The position numbers were made by a program, and so were the translations under genes. A DNA stretch of 64,000 nucleotides from Chitinimonas taiwanensis DSM 18899 (GTDB taxonomy: Bacteria > Pseudomonadota > Gammaproteobacteria > Burkholderiales > Chitinimonadaceae): NCBI RefSeq assembly GCF_900119825.1, contig NZ_FPKR01000004.1:248001-312000 (forward strand), read 5' to 3'. Shown here piece after piece: positions 44,833 to 53,740 of the stretch. Position 1 is the stretch's first letter, and every line of letters begins with the position of its first letter. The notes beneath the pieces are model-generated. The model had not been told where the DNA came from. It ran no database searches and was given only the letters and a program-made list of their open reading frames with translations.

Positions 44833-45144
44833 TCAAGCCTGCCAGCCATAGCGGCGCAGATCGATACGGCCATTTTCTGCGAATACGATGCCCTCGGCTT
44901 CGAGCAGCACGCGTTGCAGATCATCGCTGCCATCCAGCCCGCGCGGGCTGATGCGGCCCTCGCCATTGACCACCCGCCACCAGGGTAGGTCGCCATCGGG
45001 ATCATCGACTTGCTTGAGCGCCACGCCCACATGGCGTGCATGGCGCGGCAGGCCAGCGGCGCGTGCCACTGCCCCATAGCTCATCACCCAGCCTGCGGGA
45101 ATCTGGCGGATGACGGCAAGAAAGGCGGCGTGTTGGGGATGCAT
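44833..45144 (-). CDS. Alkyltransferase-like protein (ATL)
   Basis: A 103-residue protein homologous to the DNA-binding domain of O6-alkylguanine-DNA alkyltransferase. The helix-turn-helix (SYGAVARAAGLPRHARHVGVAL) is intact, but the reactive site is PWWRVV: the cysteine of PCHRV is replaced by W55. It therefore cannot accept alkyl groups and is expected to bind O6-alkylguanine lesions and hand them to nucleotide excision repair. Confidence 0.93.
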   Translation of the reverse strand: MHPQHAAFLAVIRQIPAGWVMSYGAVARAAGLPRHARHVGVALKQVDDPDGDLPWWRVVNGEGRISPRGLDGSDDLQRVLLEAEGIVFAENGRIDLRRYGWQA

Positions 45145-45183
45145 GGCGTGCTGACGTCAGGCAGGCTGTACGGTTGGTTGGTG

Positions 45184-45272
45184 TCAGCGCAGAGGACGCA
45201 AAGGACGCGGAGGACAACTAGGAAGCGTGACTTGCGCGCTTCCTGTGCGTCCTCGGCGTCCTTTGCCGTGAG
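45184..45272. repeat. Long-armed inverted repeat element, copy 2
   Basis: The left arm at 45184-45213 (TCAGCGCAGAGGACGCAAAG...) pairs with the right arm at 45243-45272 (CTGTGCGTCCTCGGCGTCCT...). The 29-bp spacer carries a further inner stem (GAAGCG/CGCTTC), so the whole unit can fold as one long hairpin. Arm sequence matches copy 1 at 38548-38709. It lies between the ATL gene and the ilvD stop and may also end transcripts. Confidence 0.8.
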
Positions 45273-45309
45273 GGGCGGGCGCTTTGCCGCCCTCACTTCA
45301 GTCTACGGC

Positions 45310-47163
45310 TCAGCGCTCGATCTGGCTCACATCGCGCACCGCGCCGGTGTCGGCGCTGGTGGTCATCGCGGCGTAGGCGCGCAGGGCCGGGGAGACCTGG
45401 CGCTGGCGATCCACCGGCTTCCAGGCGGCAGCACCCTTGGCTTCCATCGCAGCACGGCGCGCGGCCAGTTCGGCATCGCTGATGGCGAGATGGATGGTGC
45501 GCTTGGGGATGTCGATCTCGATGCTGTCGCCTTCTTGCGCCAAGCCAATCGCGCCGCCTTCGGCCGCTTCCGGCGAGACATGACCGATCGACAGACCCGA
45601 GGTGCCGCCCGAGAAACGGCCGTCGGTCAGCAGTGCACAGGCTTTGCCCAGGCCCTTGGACTTCAGGTAAGAGGTTGGGTAGAGCATTTCCTGCATGCCC
45701 GGGCCGCCCTTCGGGCCTTCGTAGCGGATCAGCACCAGGTCGCCAGCAACGATCTGGTCGGCCAGAATCGCGGCGACCGCGTCATCTTGGCTTTCGAAGA
45801 TGCGCACACGGCCCTTGAAAGTGAGGATGCTCTCGTCCACGCCCGCGGTTTTCACGATGCAGCCGCGCTCGGCGATATTGCCGTACAGCACGGCCAAGCC
45901 GCCGTCCTGCGAGTAAGCGTGTTCCTTGCTGCGGATGCAGCCTTCGGCGCGGTCGAGGTCGAGCGATGGCCAGCGCATGCTCTGGCTGAAGGCGATGGTG
46001 GTGGCCACGCCACCTGGCGCGGCGCTGAACAGCTTGTGCGCAGCCGAATCCGGGCCATTGCGCATCACGTCCCAGGCCTCAAGCGCGGCGCCCATGCTGG
46101 GGCTGTGCACGGTCGGTACATCGCGATGGATCAGGCCGGCGCGGTCGAGTTCGGCCAGGATGCCGACCACGCCACCGGCGCGGTGCACATCTTCCATATG
46201 GTATTTCTGGGTGGCCGGGGCGACCTTGGAGAGACAGGGCACGCGCCGCGAGATGCGGTCGATATCGGCCATCTTGAAGTCCACGCCCGCTTCGTGGGCG
46301 GCGGCCAGCAGGTGCAGCACGGTATTGGTCGAGCCGCCCATGGCCACATCCAGGCTCATGGCGTTCTCGAACGCCTGCATGGTGGCAATCGAGCGCGGCA
46401 GCACGCTGTAGTCGTCCTGCTCGTAATGGCGCTTGGCGAGTTCCACGATCAGCTGGCCGGCCTTCAGGAATAGCTGCTTGCGGTCGGCATGGGTGGCCAG
46501 GGTCGAGCCATTGCCAGGCAGGGACAGGCCCAGCGCTTCGGTCAGGCAGTTCATTGAATTGGCAGTGAACATGCCCGAGCAGGAGCCGCAAGTCGGGCAG
46601 GCGCTGCGCTCGACCGCCGCCACTTCCTCGTCGCTGACCTTGTCATTGGCAGCTTCCACCATCGCATCGACCAGGTCGAGCTTGCGGGTTTCGCCATGCC
46701 AGTTGACCTTGCCGGCCTCCATCGGCCCGCCCGATACGAAGACCACCGGGATATTCAGGCGCAGCGCGGCCATCAGCATGCCGGGGGTGATCTTGTCGCA
46801 GTTGGAAATACACACCAGCGCATCGGCGCAGTGGGCATTGACCATGTATTCGACCGAGTCGGCGATCAGATCGCGCGAGGGCAGCGAATACAGCATGCCG
46901 CCATGACCCATGGCGATGCCGTCATCGACAGCAATGGTGTTGAATTCCTTGGCCACGCCGCCATGCTTTTCGATTTCGCGTGCGACCAGCTGGCCGAGGT
47001 TGTGCAGGTGCACATGGCCCGGCACGAACTGGGTGAACGAGTTGGCAATCGCGATGATGGGCTTGTCGAAGTCGCCATCCTTCATGCCGGTAGCACGCCA
47101 CAGGGCGCGCGCGCCGGCCATATTGCGGCCGTGGGTGGTGGTATGGGAGCGGTAAACGGGCAT
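45310..47163 (-). CDS. ilvD: Dihydroxy-acid dehydratase
   Basis: An iron-sulfur enzyme of valine, leucine and isoleucine synthesis (617 residues). The cluster ligands are visible: C122 in SNCDKITPG and C192/C195 in CPTCGSCSG. Other landmarks are [20 protein letters not shown] and [20 protein letters not shown]. The ATG at 47163 matches the family start [12 protein letters not shown]; the longer open frame to 47373 is rejected. The ribosome site AAGG lies directly beside a hairpin in the leader. Confidence 0.96.
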   Translation of the reverse strand: MPVYRSHTTTHGRNMAGARALWRATGMKDGDFDKPIIAIANSFTQFVPGHVHLHNLGQLVAREIEKHGGVAKEFNTIAVDDGIAMGHGGMLYSLPSRDLIADSVEYMVNAHCADALVCISNCDKITPGMLMAALRLNIPVVFVSGGPMEAGKVNWHGETRKLDLVDAMVEAANDKVSDEEVAAVERSACPTCGSCSGMFTANSMNCLTEALGLSLPGNGSTLATHADRKQLFLKAGQLIVELAKRHYEQDDYSVLPRSIATMQAFENAMSLDVAMGGSTNTVLHLLAAAHEAGVDFKMADIDRISRRVPCLSKVAPATQKYHMEDVHRAGGVVGILAELDRAGLIHRDVPTVHSPSMGAALEAWDVMRNGPDSAAHKLFSAAPGGVATTIAFSQSMRWPSLDLDRAEGCIRSKEHAYSQDGGLAVLYGNIAERGCIVKTAGVDESILTFKGRVRIFESQDDAVAAILADQIVAGDLVLIRYEGPKGGPGMQEMLYPTSYLKSKGLGKACALLTDGRFSGGTSGLSIGHVSPEAAEGGAIGLAQEGDSIEIDIPKRTIHLAISDAELAARRAAMEAKGAAAWKPVDRQRQVSPALRAYAAMTTSADTGAVRDVSQIER

Positions 47164-47176
47164 GGGGTAAATCCTT

Positions 47177-47195
47177 GGCGCGATTGCATCGCGCC
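47177..47195 (-). promoter_or_regulatory. Hairpin in the ilvD leader
   Basis: GGCGCGA and TCGCGCC around a 5-base loop, 14-32 bp upstream of the ilvD ATG and touching the AAGG ribosome site. It could affect translation initiation. No leader peptide with branched-chain codons was found. Confidence 0.4.
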
Positions 47196-47499
47196 CAATA
47201 ATTGATCTGGATTGACGGCCCGGTGGTACGGGGGAAACGGGTTCGCTGCGAGCAGGCGCCTGGCCTGCCGTGCACGAGCCAAGCCGGGGTAATGGCGCTG
47301 CGTTTCGGAGTCTGAGGGCAATGATTGTAGCCGGATTTTCTGCCGCTGGCCGCCCTGCCAAGGTAGACGGCAAGCGCTTGGCGGCAGGGCACTTTCGCGC
47401 CGCGGCCTAGTCTGTGCAGGGCTGCTGTGCCAAGCTCACCAGCGCGTCATCCGGCGCCGCTATAATGCCGGCCTCTTCTGATCCGCCCTGAGTACTCTC
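47196..47499. other. Divergent intergenic region ilvD/lgt
   Basis: No gene. A further imperfect dyad lies at 47352-47390 (GCCCTGCCAAG with CTTGGCGGCAGGGC, 3-base bulge). The promoter of lgt is probably at its right end. Confidence 0.5.
47461..47466 (+). promoter_or_regulatory. -10 element of the lgt promoter
   Basis: A perfect TATAAT, 33 bp upstream of the lgt ATG. No good -35 is visible at the expected distance. Confidence 0.45.
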
Positions 47500-48288
47500 A
47501 TGCCGATGATTCACCCGCATATCGACCCGGTGGCCCTGCACCTCGGGCCCCTGTCCATCCGTTGGTACGGATTGATGTACCTGGTCGGCTTCGTCTTCTT
47601 CCTGGTGCTCGGTCACTACCGTATCCGCCGCAATCCGCAAAGCGGCTGGACCGGCCAGCAGCTGGACGACCTGCTGTTCTATGGCGTGCTCGGGGTGATC
47701 CTGGGCGGGCGGCTCGGCTATGTGCTGTTCTACAAGCCGGCCTTCTACCTCGCTCATCCGCTCGATATTTTCAAGATCTGGGAAGGCGGCATGGCCTTCC
47801 ACGGTGGCTTCCTCGGGGTGCTGGTGGCCATGTGGCTGTTCGGGCGTAAGACTGGCCGTAGCTTCTTCCAGGTCACCGACTTCATCGCGCCGCTGGTGCC
47901 GCTGGGCCTGGCGGCTGGCCGTCTGGGTAACTTCATCAATGGCGAGCTGTGGGGCCGCGTGACTCATGCCGATGCGCCCTGGGCGATGATCTTCCCCTTG
48001 GTCGACCAGCAGCCGCGCCATCCATCCCAGCTCTACCAGTTCGCGCTGGAAGGCCTGTTGCTGTTCATCGTGCTGTGGCTGTATTCGAGCAAGCCACGCC
48101 GTACCGGCCAGGTCTCGGCGCTGTTCCTGCTCGGTTATGGTCTGGCCCGTTTTACGGCCGAATTCGCGCGCGAACCGGATAACTTCCTGGGCTTCCTGGC
48201 GCTGGGCTTCAGCATGGGCCAGTGGCTGAGCTTGCCGATGATCGCCATTGGCGCCTGGCTGTGGGTGAAGTTCAGCCGCAAGGCCTGA
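47500..48288 (+). CDS. lgt: Prolipoprotein diacylglyceryl transferase
   Basis: Lgt attaches diacylglycerol to the lipobox cysteine of prolipoproteins in the inner membrane. The 262-residue protein has seven predicted helices, the N-terminal [11 protein letters not shown], the [10 protein letters not shown] block and the Lgt signature [14 protein letters not shown]. Length and order are normal. A second ATG two codons later (MIHPHID) may be the true start. It would process the lipoproteins encoded in this window (1-413, the 58.6-61.8 kb protease). Confidence 0.96.
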   Translation: MPMIHPHIDPVALHLGPLSIRWYGLMYLVGFVFFLVLGHYRIRRNPQSGWTGQQLDDLLFYGVLGVILGGRLGYVLFYKPAFYLAHPLDIFKIWEGGMAFHGGFLGVLVAMWLFGRKTGRSFFQVTDFIAPLVPLGLAAGRLGNFINGELWGRVTHADAPWAMIFPLVDQQPRHPSQLYQFALEGLLLFIVLWLYSSKPRRTGQVSALFLLGYGLARFTAEFAREPDNFLGFLALGFSMGQWLSLPMIAIGAWLWVKFSRKA

Positions 48289-48314
48289 TCGACTGGCTCC
48301 GATAGGTATTAATG

Positions 48315-48345
48315 AAAACGGCACCCACGGGTGCCGTTTTTTTTT
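48315..48345. terminator. Terminator between lgt and the chemoreceptor gene
   Basis: ACGGCACCC (48318-48326) and GGGTGCCGT (48329-48337) with a 2-base loop and nine T on the rightward strand; AAAA precedes it, so it also works for the leftward gene. Confidence 0.87.
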
Positions 48346-48363
48346 ACGCTGCGCGTGCCGGAC

Positions 48364-49980
48364 TCAGATACGGAAGTGCGCGACGCTGCTTTGCAGGGCC
48401 TGGGCCACATTTTCCAGCCGGGTGGCGGCGGCGGCGCCTTGCTCGGCAGCCTCGGTGGTGTTGCCGGCCATCTGCACAATGCGCTCCACATTCTGGGCGA
48501 TATCCTGGCTGGCGGCCGACTGTTCCTTCAGCGCCAACGAGATCTCATTGGTCACTGTCACCAGCTCGCGGCTGCCTTGCTGAATCTGGCCCATGGCCGC
48601 GTCGGCGCTGCGCGCGCCGTTCACGCCCGCTTCCACCTGGCCGACGGCGGCCTCCATGCTGCGCACCGCTTCCTTGGCAGAATGCTGCGTGCTGGCAATC
48701 ATGCTGCCGATCTCGGCCGTGGCCTTGGTGGTGCGCTCGGCCAACTTGCGGACTTCGTCCGCTACCACGGCAAAGCCACGGCCGGTTTCGCCGGCGCGTG
48801 CGGCTTCAATCGCGGCATTCAGGGCCAGCAGATTGGTCTGGTCGGCAATCTCGCGAATCACCGCCACGATGCTGGAAATCTGTTCAGTCTCGGCGCCCAG
48901 CGCATTGATGGTGCTGGCCGAGCTGGAAATCGTGCCGGCCACGCGGTCGATATCGGCGCCCACGCGGCGGATGGTGTCGCTGCCCAGTTCCGCCTGCTGG
49001 CCGGCCTGGCTGGTCAGCTCGTGCGCCATGCCGGCGTTATCGGCCAGGTGGTTCACGCTCACGCTCAGTTCTTCAATCGCGGCGGCCATCGAGGCGGCCG
49101 AATCGCTCTGCACGCGTGCGCTATCGGAGATGCGCGCCGCGCCCTGGCTGACCGAACTCGCCTCGGCATTCACCTGTTCAGCCAGCTGGCGGAAGGTGCC
49201 CACATTGCTGGCCAGGCCCTGGCGTACCGCCTCCACGCTGGCCAGCACGCTATCGCGGTCGCCGGCTTTCAACGGTACGGCGCGGGCCAGATTGCCGGCC
49301 GCCAGCTCGCGCATGATGGCGCGGGCGGTATCCGGCTCACCACCGATCTGCTGCATGACTGAACGCACCAGCCAGATGCCGAGCAGGGCGGCCAGTACCA
49401 GGGTGGCGATCGACACGCCGATCACGATGTACTGGATGCGCTGACTGGCGCGGTTGGATTCGGCGCGCGCGGCATCGACCTGCGCCTCGGTGGCCTTGAT
49501 CCAGTCATTGAGCAGCACGCGCATTGGGCGCCAAGCCAGATCGTTCTCGAAACCGCTGATGCGCTCGCGCGCGGCTTCCAGATCGCCTTCCATGATCAGA
49601 TCGCGCCCTTCGAACTGATATTGCTGCTGCAGCTTGCGCAGCTCGACGAACTTGGCCAGCTGCTTCTCGTCCTCGGCATCACCCTGGATCAGCTTGCTGG
49701 CTTGCGCCACGGCGGCGTCGATCTCTTCCGGCGCCTTGTTCAGATTCGCCAGCGCCTTGTCATTGCTCGGGTCCATGAACAGGCTGCGCAGTGACACGCC
49801 GCTGCTCTGGGCCAGCGACAGTAGCTTGGTAATCGCCTGCAGCTCGGCCTGGTCGCGCTCGACAAAGCGGTCGAGATTGGCCTGATTCTGTTGGAAACCC
49901 ACCACGGCGATGATGACCGTGAGTACGAACAGGCTACATACAGCGCCGATGACGGCGCTCATGCGATGGGAGAGTTTCAT
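48364..49980 (-). CDS. Methyl-accepting chemotaxis protein
   Basis: A 538-residue membrane receptor. Two membrane helices (about 9-30 and 187-210) bracket a helical periplasmic sensor of the four-helix-bundle type; a HAMP segment follows, then a long methyl-accepting coiled coil with the hairpin tip [25 protein letters not shown]...[18 protein letters not shown], which contacts CheW and CheA. No CheR-binding pentapeptide is seen at the C-terminus. Length and tip sequence are those of a class 36H/40H-like receptor, but the ligand is unknown. No other chemotaxis genes are in the window. Confidence 0.93.
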   Translation of the reverse strand: MKLSHRMSAVIGAVCSLFVLTVIIAVVGFQQNQANLDRFVERDQAELQAITKLLSLAQSSGVSLRSLFMDPSNDKALANLNKAPEEIDAAVAQASKLIQGDAEDEKQLAKFVELRKLQQQYQFEGRDLIMEGDLEAARERISGFENDLAWRPMRVLLNDWIKATEAQVDAARAESNRASQRIQYIVIGVSIATLVLAALLGIWLVRSVMQQIGGEPDTARAIMRELAAGNLARAVPLKAGDRDSVLASVEAVRQGLASNVGTFRQLAEQVNAEASSVSQGAARISDSARVQSDSAASMAAAIEELSVSVNHLADNAGMAHELTSQAGQQAELGSDTIRRVGADIDRVAGTISSSASTINALGAETEQISSIVAVIREIADQTNLLALNAAIEAARAGETGRGFAVVADEVRKLAERTTKATAEIGSMIASTQHSAKEAVRSMEAAVGQVEAGVNGARSADAAMGQIQQGSRELVTVTNEISLALKEQSAASQDIAQNVERIVQMAGNTTEAAEQGAAAATRLENVAQALQSSVAHFRI

Positions 49981-50050
49981 CTCGGTTGTCCTTGCCTTAG
50001 GCGGCGCTGAGCAGGCTCAAGTAGTTGAAAGATAGCGTGTTTGAAACAAA

Positions 50051-50076
50051 ACGCCCGGCTGCGTGGAGCCGGGCGT
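50051..50076 (-). terminator. Hairpin upstream of the chemoreceptor gene
   Basis: ACGCCCGGCT and AGCCGGGCGT around a 6-base loop, followed on the leftward strand by TTTGTTTC. It could be a second terminator for the GAF gene. Confidence 0.55.
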
Positions 50077-50141
50077 GGCGGATTATGCGCAGTTGCGCCC
50101 TGATTAATATCAGGGTTTTCTACTATTTCTGCGCAGATCGG

Positions 50142-50166
50142 TAAAAAGCCGCCCATTAGGGCGGCT
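50142..50166 (-). terminator. Intrinsic terminator after the GAF gene
   Basis: AGCCGCCC (50147-50154) and GGGCGGCT (50159-50166), 4-base loop, then five T on the leftward strand. Confidence 0.75.
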
Positions 50167-50185
50167 GGCACGGGTGGAGGTGCGC

Positions 50186-50869
50186 TTAATCGGGCAGGCT
50201 GCCGGGCGCCACCAGGCAGAGCGCAATCAGCCGCTCCAGCACCTGGGCGCGGAAGAAGCCGGGCCGATTGTCCTCGGCATCGATAATGCCCACCAAGGCG
50301 CCATCGGCGCCGAAAAGCGGCAGGCAAGCTTCGCTCTGCACCTCGGCATCGCAGGTGTAATAGGCGCCGCCCTCGGCCACATAGCTATCCACATGGTCGA
50401 TGATGCGGCCAAGGCCCGACAGGCCGACAGCGCTATTGTTCGAATGCTGAGCGAATTCAGCAGTAAGCGGAAACTCGGCCCGGCTGGGCTTGCCGGTATA
50501 GGCGAGCTTGACCAGGGCGGGGCCGCTGGTCAGCGCGCGGGCCTGGTAAATCCCCAGCCAGCCGGCGCCGGTTTCGCTACTCAGCTGCGCGACCAGGCGC
50601 TGCAAGGTGGCCAGGCGGATGCTGGTCTCGGCCGAGATGCCACCCAGTGTGGCCGCCAGGTCATACGGATCGTCGGCCAGCTGGTCGGGCAGCGAGCAGG
50701 CGCCGTTCTCGCCCAGCTCTGGCACGCGGTAGGCATACAGGGCCGCGACATCGGCCGGCGCCTGACAGGTCTCGGCGATCTCGCTATAGGTGGCAAGGTG
50801 GGCAGCGATGCGATCGGCATCCAGCGCATCGGCAAGGCCGGCGCGGTTCAGGTAATCAAGCGGGCTCAT
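50186..50869 (-). CDS. GAF-domain protein
   Basis: A 227-residue cytoplasmic protein. The C-terminal half (about 85-225) is a GAF-like domain with LSSETGAGWLGIYQAR, RSEACLPLF-like QSEACLPLFGADGALVGIIDAEDNRPGFF and a single cysteine pair position (C in TCDAEVQSEAC). The N-terminal 80 residues are helical and unassigned. Related GAF proteins include free methionine-R-sulfoxide reductases, which use conserved cysteines; the resemblance is partial and I do not assign that activity. The ATG at 50869 is used; the frame opens to 50920. Confidence 0.75.
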   Translation of the reverse strand: MSPLDYLNRAGLADALDADRIAAHLATYSEIAETCQAPADVAALYAYRVPELGENGACSLPDQLADDPYDLAATLGGISAETSIRLATLQRLVAQLSSETGAGWLGIYQARALTSGPALVKLAYTGKPSRAEFPLTAEFAQHSNNSAVGLSGLGRIIDHVDSYVAEGGAYYTCDAEVQSEACLPLFGADGALVGIIDAEDNRPGFFRAQVLERLIALCLVAPGSLPD

Positions 50870-51153
50870 GGCGTCCATCCGGTTGGAATGGCCGCCATTG
50901 TAGGGAAAAACCGCGTCCATCGTCGCGCGGCTCTCAGTTGTCGCGCCTTGTGGATCGGCACTGCCAGCGCCATGCCACGCCTCAGCGTTTCGAGGCTGGG
51001 CCAGCCGGGACGTACTCGCAGGCCTTGTTTGGGTGCTAGGGATGGATGCAAGTTCGACTTGCGTTTAAGTCAACTGCAGGATTGCGGCAGAGTGCAATCT
51101 GCTTGAGGCGGCGACCCGGAAGGGCGCCGCATGCCCAAGCTTTGACCTGCGAA

Positions 51154-52311
51154 CTACTTGCTGGAGAGTGACTGCTTCAGCTCCGTATCCATCCGCGTCA
51201 GTTCCTGTATGGTCTGTACGCGCTGCTGACTACGCTGTTCAGCCAGCTGAACCTTTTGGCGAATCATGGCGATGGTCTTGTCCTGCACGTGTTGTAGCGT
51301 GTTGATGTCAACAGCTTGACGTTGCAAGGCTTTTTCGGAGTTGATGACGTTATCATGGATCTGGTCGGCGGCGCGCTTCATCGAGGTCTGAATCTGGTCT
51401 TTCACCCGATTGCTGATCTCGATATTGGCTTTCTGGCGCAGACTCAACAATCCCATGCTGATATCAGTTCCCCAGGCCGGAATGGCATTTTCCAACAAGG
51501 AGCGGAAATCGTCTGCGATTCCCTTATTGGTATCTTCTAGGCCTTTAATTTGAAATGCACGCAGCTTGGCTTGCTGAATTTGCAAAGCGATGGTTTCTGC
51601 GCGGCGGCTCAGACGATCTACGCGCTGGCGCTGCTCAGCCATGCTCATCGGCTCATTGGGGTCCATCGCATTTAACTTCTGCTGCTCTTCCGCCAGGACA
51701 AGTTCCACGGCAGGCAGAATCTGTTCCAAGGCCTGCATATCGGCCAAGTTGGCGGTATAGGCATTGGCCAACCACTGATGATCGCCTTCCATCACCCGCA
51801 GGCGTGCTCGCATGTCATTGCTGATTTTGTCGATCTGGCCCTTAGCGGAGTCGAATGCTTGGATGACATCTACTTTCGCCACTTTGAAGGTGCGTTTTAC
51901 CTTACTGATCAGTCCGCTAACCCCGCTGGGCTCGCCCAGCTGGTCGTATTGAACGGTGGCCATGAGACGAAGGATGTCATTCATGCCTCGGCCAAACTCA
52001 CCCGTGTCAGAGGCACGAGTTTTGGCGAGCAGCTGTTCGGACAAGGCTACTAGTTGCTGAGTCTGTCGGCCACCTATTTCTTCCAAGCGGTCATTGCCGA
52101 TCTGGCGAATCTGTAGAACCAGCGCGTGGTCGGCAACGGGTACTTTAGCGGTGCTAGCAGCGGGTGCCTGCAAGCCGAGATCTGCACTGGGAACCACTGG
52201 GCTGGTTTGGGTTGTTTGAACGGGCACCGCCATAACAGGCTCCGCGATAGGTGCTGCAGCGGGCTTGGGGGCCCGCGTACTGCCGCCAAACAGGTCTTTA
52301 TACTGGGTCAT
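51154..52311 (-). CDS. TelA/KlaA-family toxic-anion-resistance protein
   Basis: A 385-residue soluble, mostly helical protein of the TelA family, named after tellurite resistance but of unknown biochemistry. Family blocks are FGRGMNDILRLMATVQYDQL, ARLRVMEGDHQWLANAYTANLADMQALE and AIPAWGTDISMGLLSLRQKANIEISNRV. The first 55 residues are a Pro/Ala/Thr-rich tail unlike the folded body, carrying YKDLFGG (residues 4-10) and DLGL (44-47), motifs shared with the next protein. It is the last gene of a four-gene leftward operon, 8 bp after its neighbour. Confidence 0.9.
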   Translation of the reverse strand: MTQYKDLFGGSTRAPKPAAAPIAEPVMAVPVQTTQTSPVVPSADLGLQAPAASTAKVPVADHALVLQIRQIGNDRLEEIGGRQTQQLVALSEQLLAKTRASDTGEFGRGMNDILRLMATVQYDQLGEPSGVSGLISKVKRTFKVAKVDVIQAFDSAKGQIDKISNDMRARLRVMEGDHQWLANAYTANLADMQALEQILPAVELVLAEEQQKLNAMDPNEPMSMAEQRQRVDRLSRRAETIALQIQQAKLRAFQIKGLEDTNKGIADDFRSLLENAIPAWGTDISMGLLSLRQKANIEISNRVKDQIQTSMKRAADQIHDNVINSEKALQRQAVDINTLQHVQDKTIAMIRQKVQLAEQRSQQRVQTIQELTRMDTELKQSLSSK

Positions 52312-52319
52312 GATGGTCC

Positions 52320-53099
52320 TTAAAGTCGCTGCTGTATGTCCACTACCAGCAGGGACAGGAAGTTGGCGCGCCAGTCTTCAATGTCTTGTAGCTGCCGTTC
52401 CAGTTGTTCTATCAGTCTCCGCGTGGAGTTGGCTTGCAAAGACAGGATGTGAGACTGGGTCGAGATGCGTTCCAATAATTCGTCATTGGGTAGCAAGACC
52501 GTCTGTGCATCAGCTTTTAGCACAGCCGCGAGCCTATCCAGGTAGTCGGTTTGCCGGCGTAGTTCTTCCATATCGTTCTGGAAAAACACATCCGGCTTCA
52601 GCTCGCTGCGCATGAACCCTTGCAGCTCATCAATCAGCGCGTGGGCCCGTGCTTTGTCCACGGCCGGCTTCTTGCCCAGCAGGGAACGTTTCGGGTTGAT
52701 GATGGCTTGCAGTTCATCCGCCTGCTGCCTTGCAGCATTCAACAGCTTGCTGAGTTGGTTCTCGCGATGTTTGACCGACTGTGTCAGATCAATGACGCGA
52801 TGCATCAACACCTCGTTTTCCCGCACCAATTCGGCATAACGCAGGTCCACACCTTCACGCGTCGCAATGGATTCAGGTGCCGCCAGGGTTGGCGTGGCAA
52901 GGGGCGTCAGCAGGCCTAAATCAACCGCCGATGTCTTGACGAGAGAGGGCGCCTGGCCAGCAAACAAGTCCTGGGCCGGGACAGATTTGGCTGGCTCCGG
53001 CGCCAGAGCTCCCTCGGGCGCAGGCGGTTGCGCCCCAAACAGATCGCGCATCTGTGGCTTGTTATCTGGCTTGCCAAACAGGTCGCGATATTCCGCCAT
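52320..53099 (-). CDS. Coiled-coil protein with repeated DLFG motifs, unrecognised
   Basis: A 259-residue protein without a family I recognise. Its N-terminal 60 residues are disordered-looking and contain three copies of a DLFG/DLFA motif (residues 6-9, 19-22 and 44-47) and DLGL at 60-63; the first (MAEYRDLFGK) mirrors the TelA N-terminus. Residues 85-135 (RYAELVRENEVLMHRVIDLTQS and on) and 160-255 are helical, coiled-coil-like, ending WRANFLSLLVVDIQQRL. No catalytic motif or membrane segment is visible. It sits between the TerD-domain gene (2 bp away) and telA, and should act in the same complex. Confidence 0.85.
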   Translation of the reverse strand: MAEYRDLFGKPDNKPQMRDLFGAQPPAPEGALAPEPAKSVPAQDLFAGQAPSLVKTSAVDLGLLTPLATPTLAAPESIATREGVDLRYAELVRENEVLMHRVIDLTQSVKHRENQLSKLLNAARQQADELQAIINPKRSLLGKKPAVDKARAHALIDELQGFMRSELKPDVFFQNDMEELRRQTDYLDRLAAVLKADAQTVLLPNDELLERISTQSHILSLQANSTRRLIEQLERQLQDIEDWRANFLSLLVVDIQQRL

Positions 53100-53101
53100 G
53101 A

Positions 53102-53692
53102 TTAGCCTTGGTAACCGAACAGCTGGAAGAAATCCGGCAGCTCTTTGCCTGGGTAACCCTGGCTGACGTTTTCCACGGTCCAGATGCCATTGGCCTTGCG
53201 AATGCTGGCGAACAGACAGCCGGTAGAGCCAGCCTCCATTGCAGCTAGGCGTGCTTCGGCCAGCAACTCATTGGTTTCGTTGTTGAAGATCTGCATGGTG
53301 GCATCTGCAACTTCGGCAAAGGACTGACCGCGCGCAATCGCTTTGTCGATGGTGCCAACGATGGCGATCAGATCACAATTGTTTGGAATGGCATTGAAAC
53401 GGATCAGGATCACTTCATCAGGATCATCGCCATCACCGGTGCGATCGTCACCTGCCAAGTGTTCCATAGATGGAGTCTTTTGCTGGCCCCAGTAACAAAT
53501 GTGCCCAATATCGGCGATGGTGCCCAGCGGGCCGCCACCGGTGCTATTCAGCGGAAAGCAGCTGGCATCCAGATCATAGCTGCCGCGGCTGGAGTTCTTC
53601 GGTGGCGACCAGGACAACTCCAAACGAATTTCCTTCAGGGGAGCCGCATTCTTGGTGAGTGGCAGCGTAGCGCCTTTATTCATGGGTAGCAT
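53102..53692 (-). CDS. TerD-domain protein
   Basis: A 196-residue protein of the TerD/CABP family. The calcium-binding acidic residues are in place: DLDAS (40-44) and GDDRTGDGDDPDEV (81-94), and IVGTIDKAIARGQSFAEV is the family's second half. TerD proteins bind Ca2+ and are implicated in metal stress, colicin or phage resistance, but their mechanism is unknown. The last ten residues (DFFQLFGYQG) resemble the DLFG motif of the partner proteins. The ATG at 53692 has an AAGGA ribosome site; a second ATG lies three codons later. Confidence 0.9.
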   Translation of the reverse strand: MLPMNKGATLPLTKNAAPLKEIRLELSWSPPKNSSRGSYDLDASCFPLNSTGGGPLGTIADIGHICYWGQQKTPSMEHLAGDDRTGDGDDPDEVILIRFNAIPNNCDLIAIVGTIDKAIARGQSFAEVADATMQIFNNETNELLAEARLAAMEAGSTGCLFASIRKANGIWTVENVSQGYPGKELPDFFQLFGYQG

Positions 53693-53740
53693 GGTATTCC
53701 TTTGACTAAATTGACAATATAACGCGGGAAAGTGGGCGTA

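Noticed and set aside
45010-45300. Short frame coding for repeated RTQRTRR and ASCASSASFA segments
   Set aside because: These residues come from the inverted-repeat element translated by chance; repeats of this type are often misannotated as genes.
50186-50869. Free methionine-R-sulfoxide reductase assignment for the GAF protein
   Set aside because: The overall length and N-terminal helical half do not fit, and the conserved cysteine arrangement could not be confirmed by eye.
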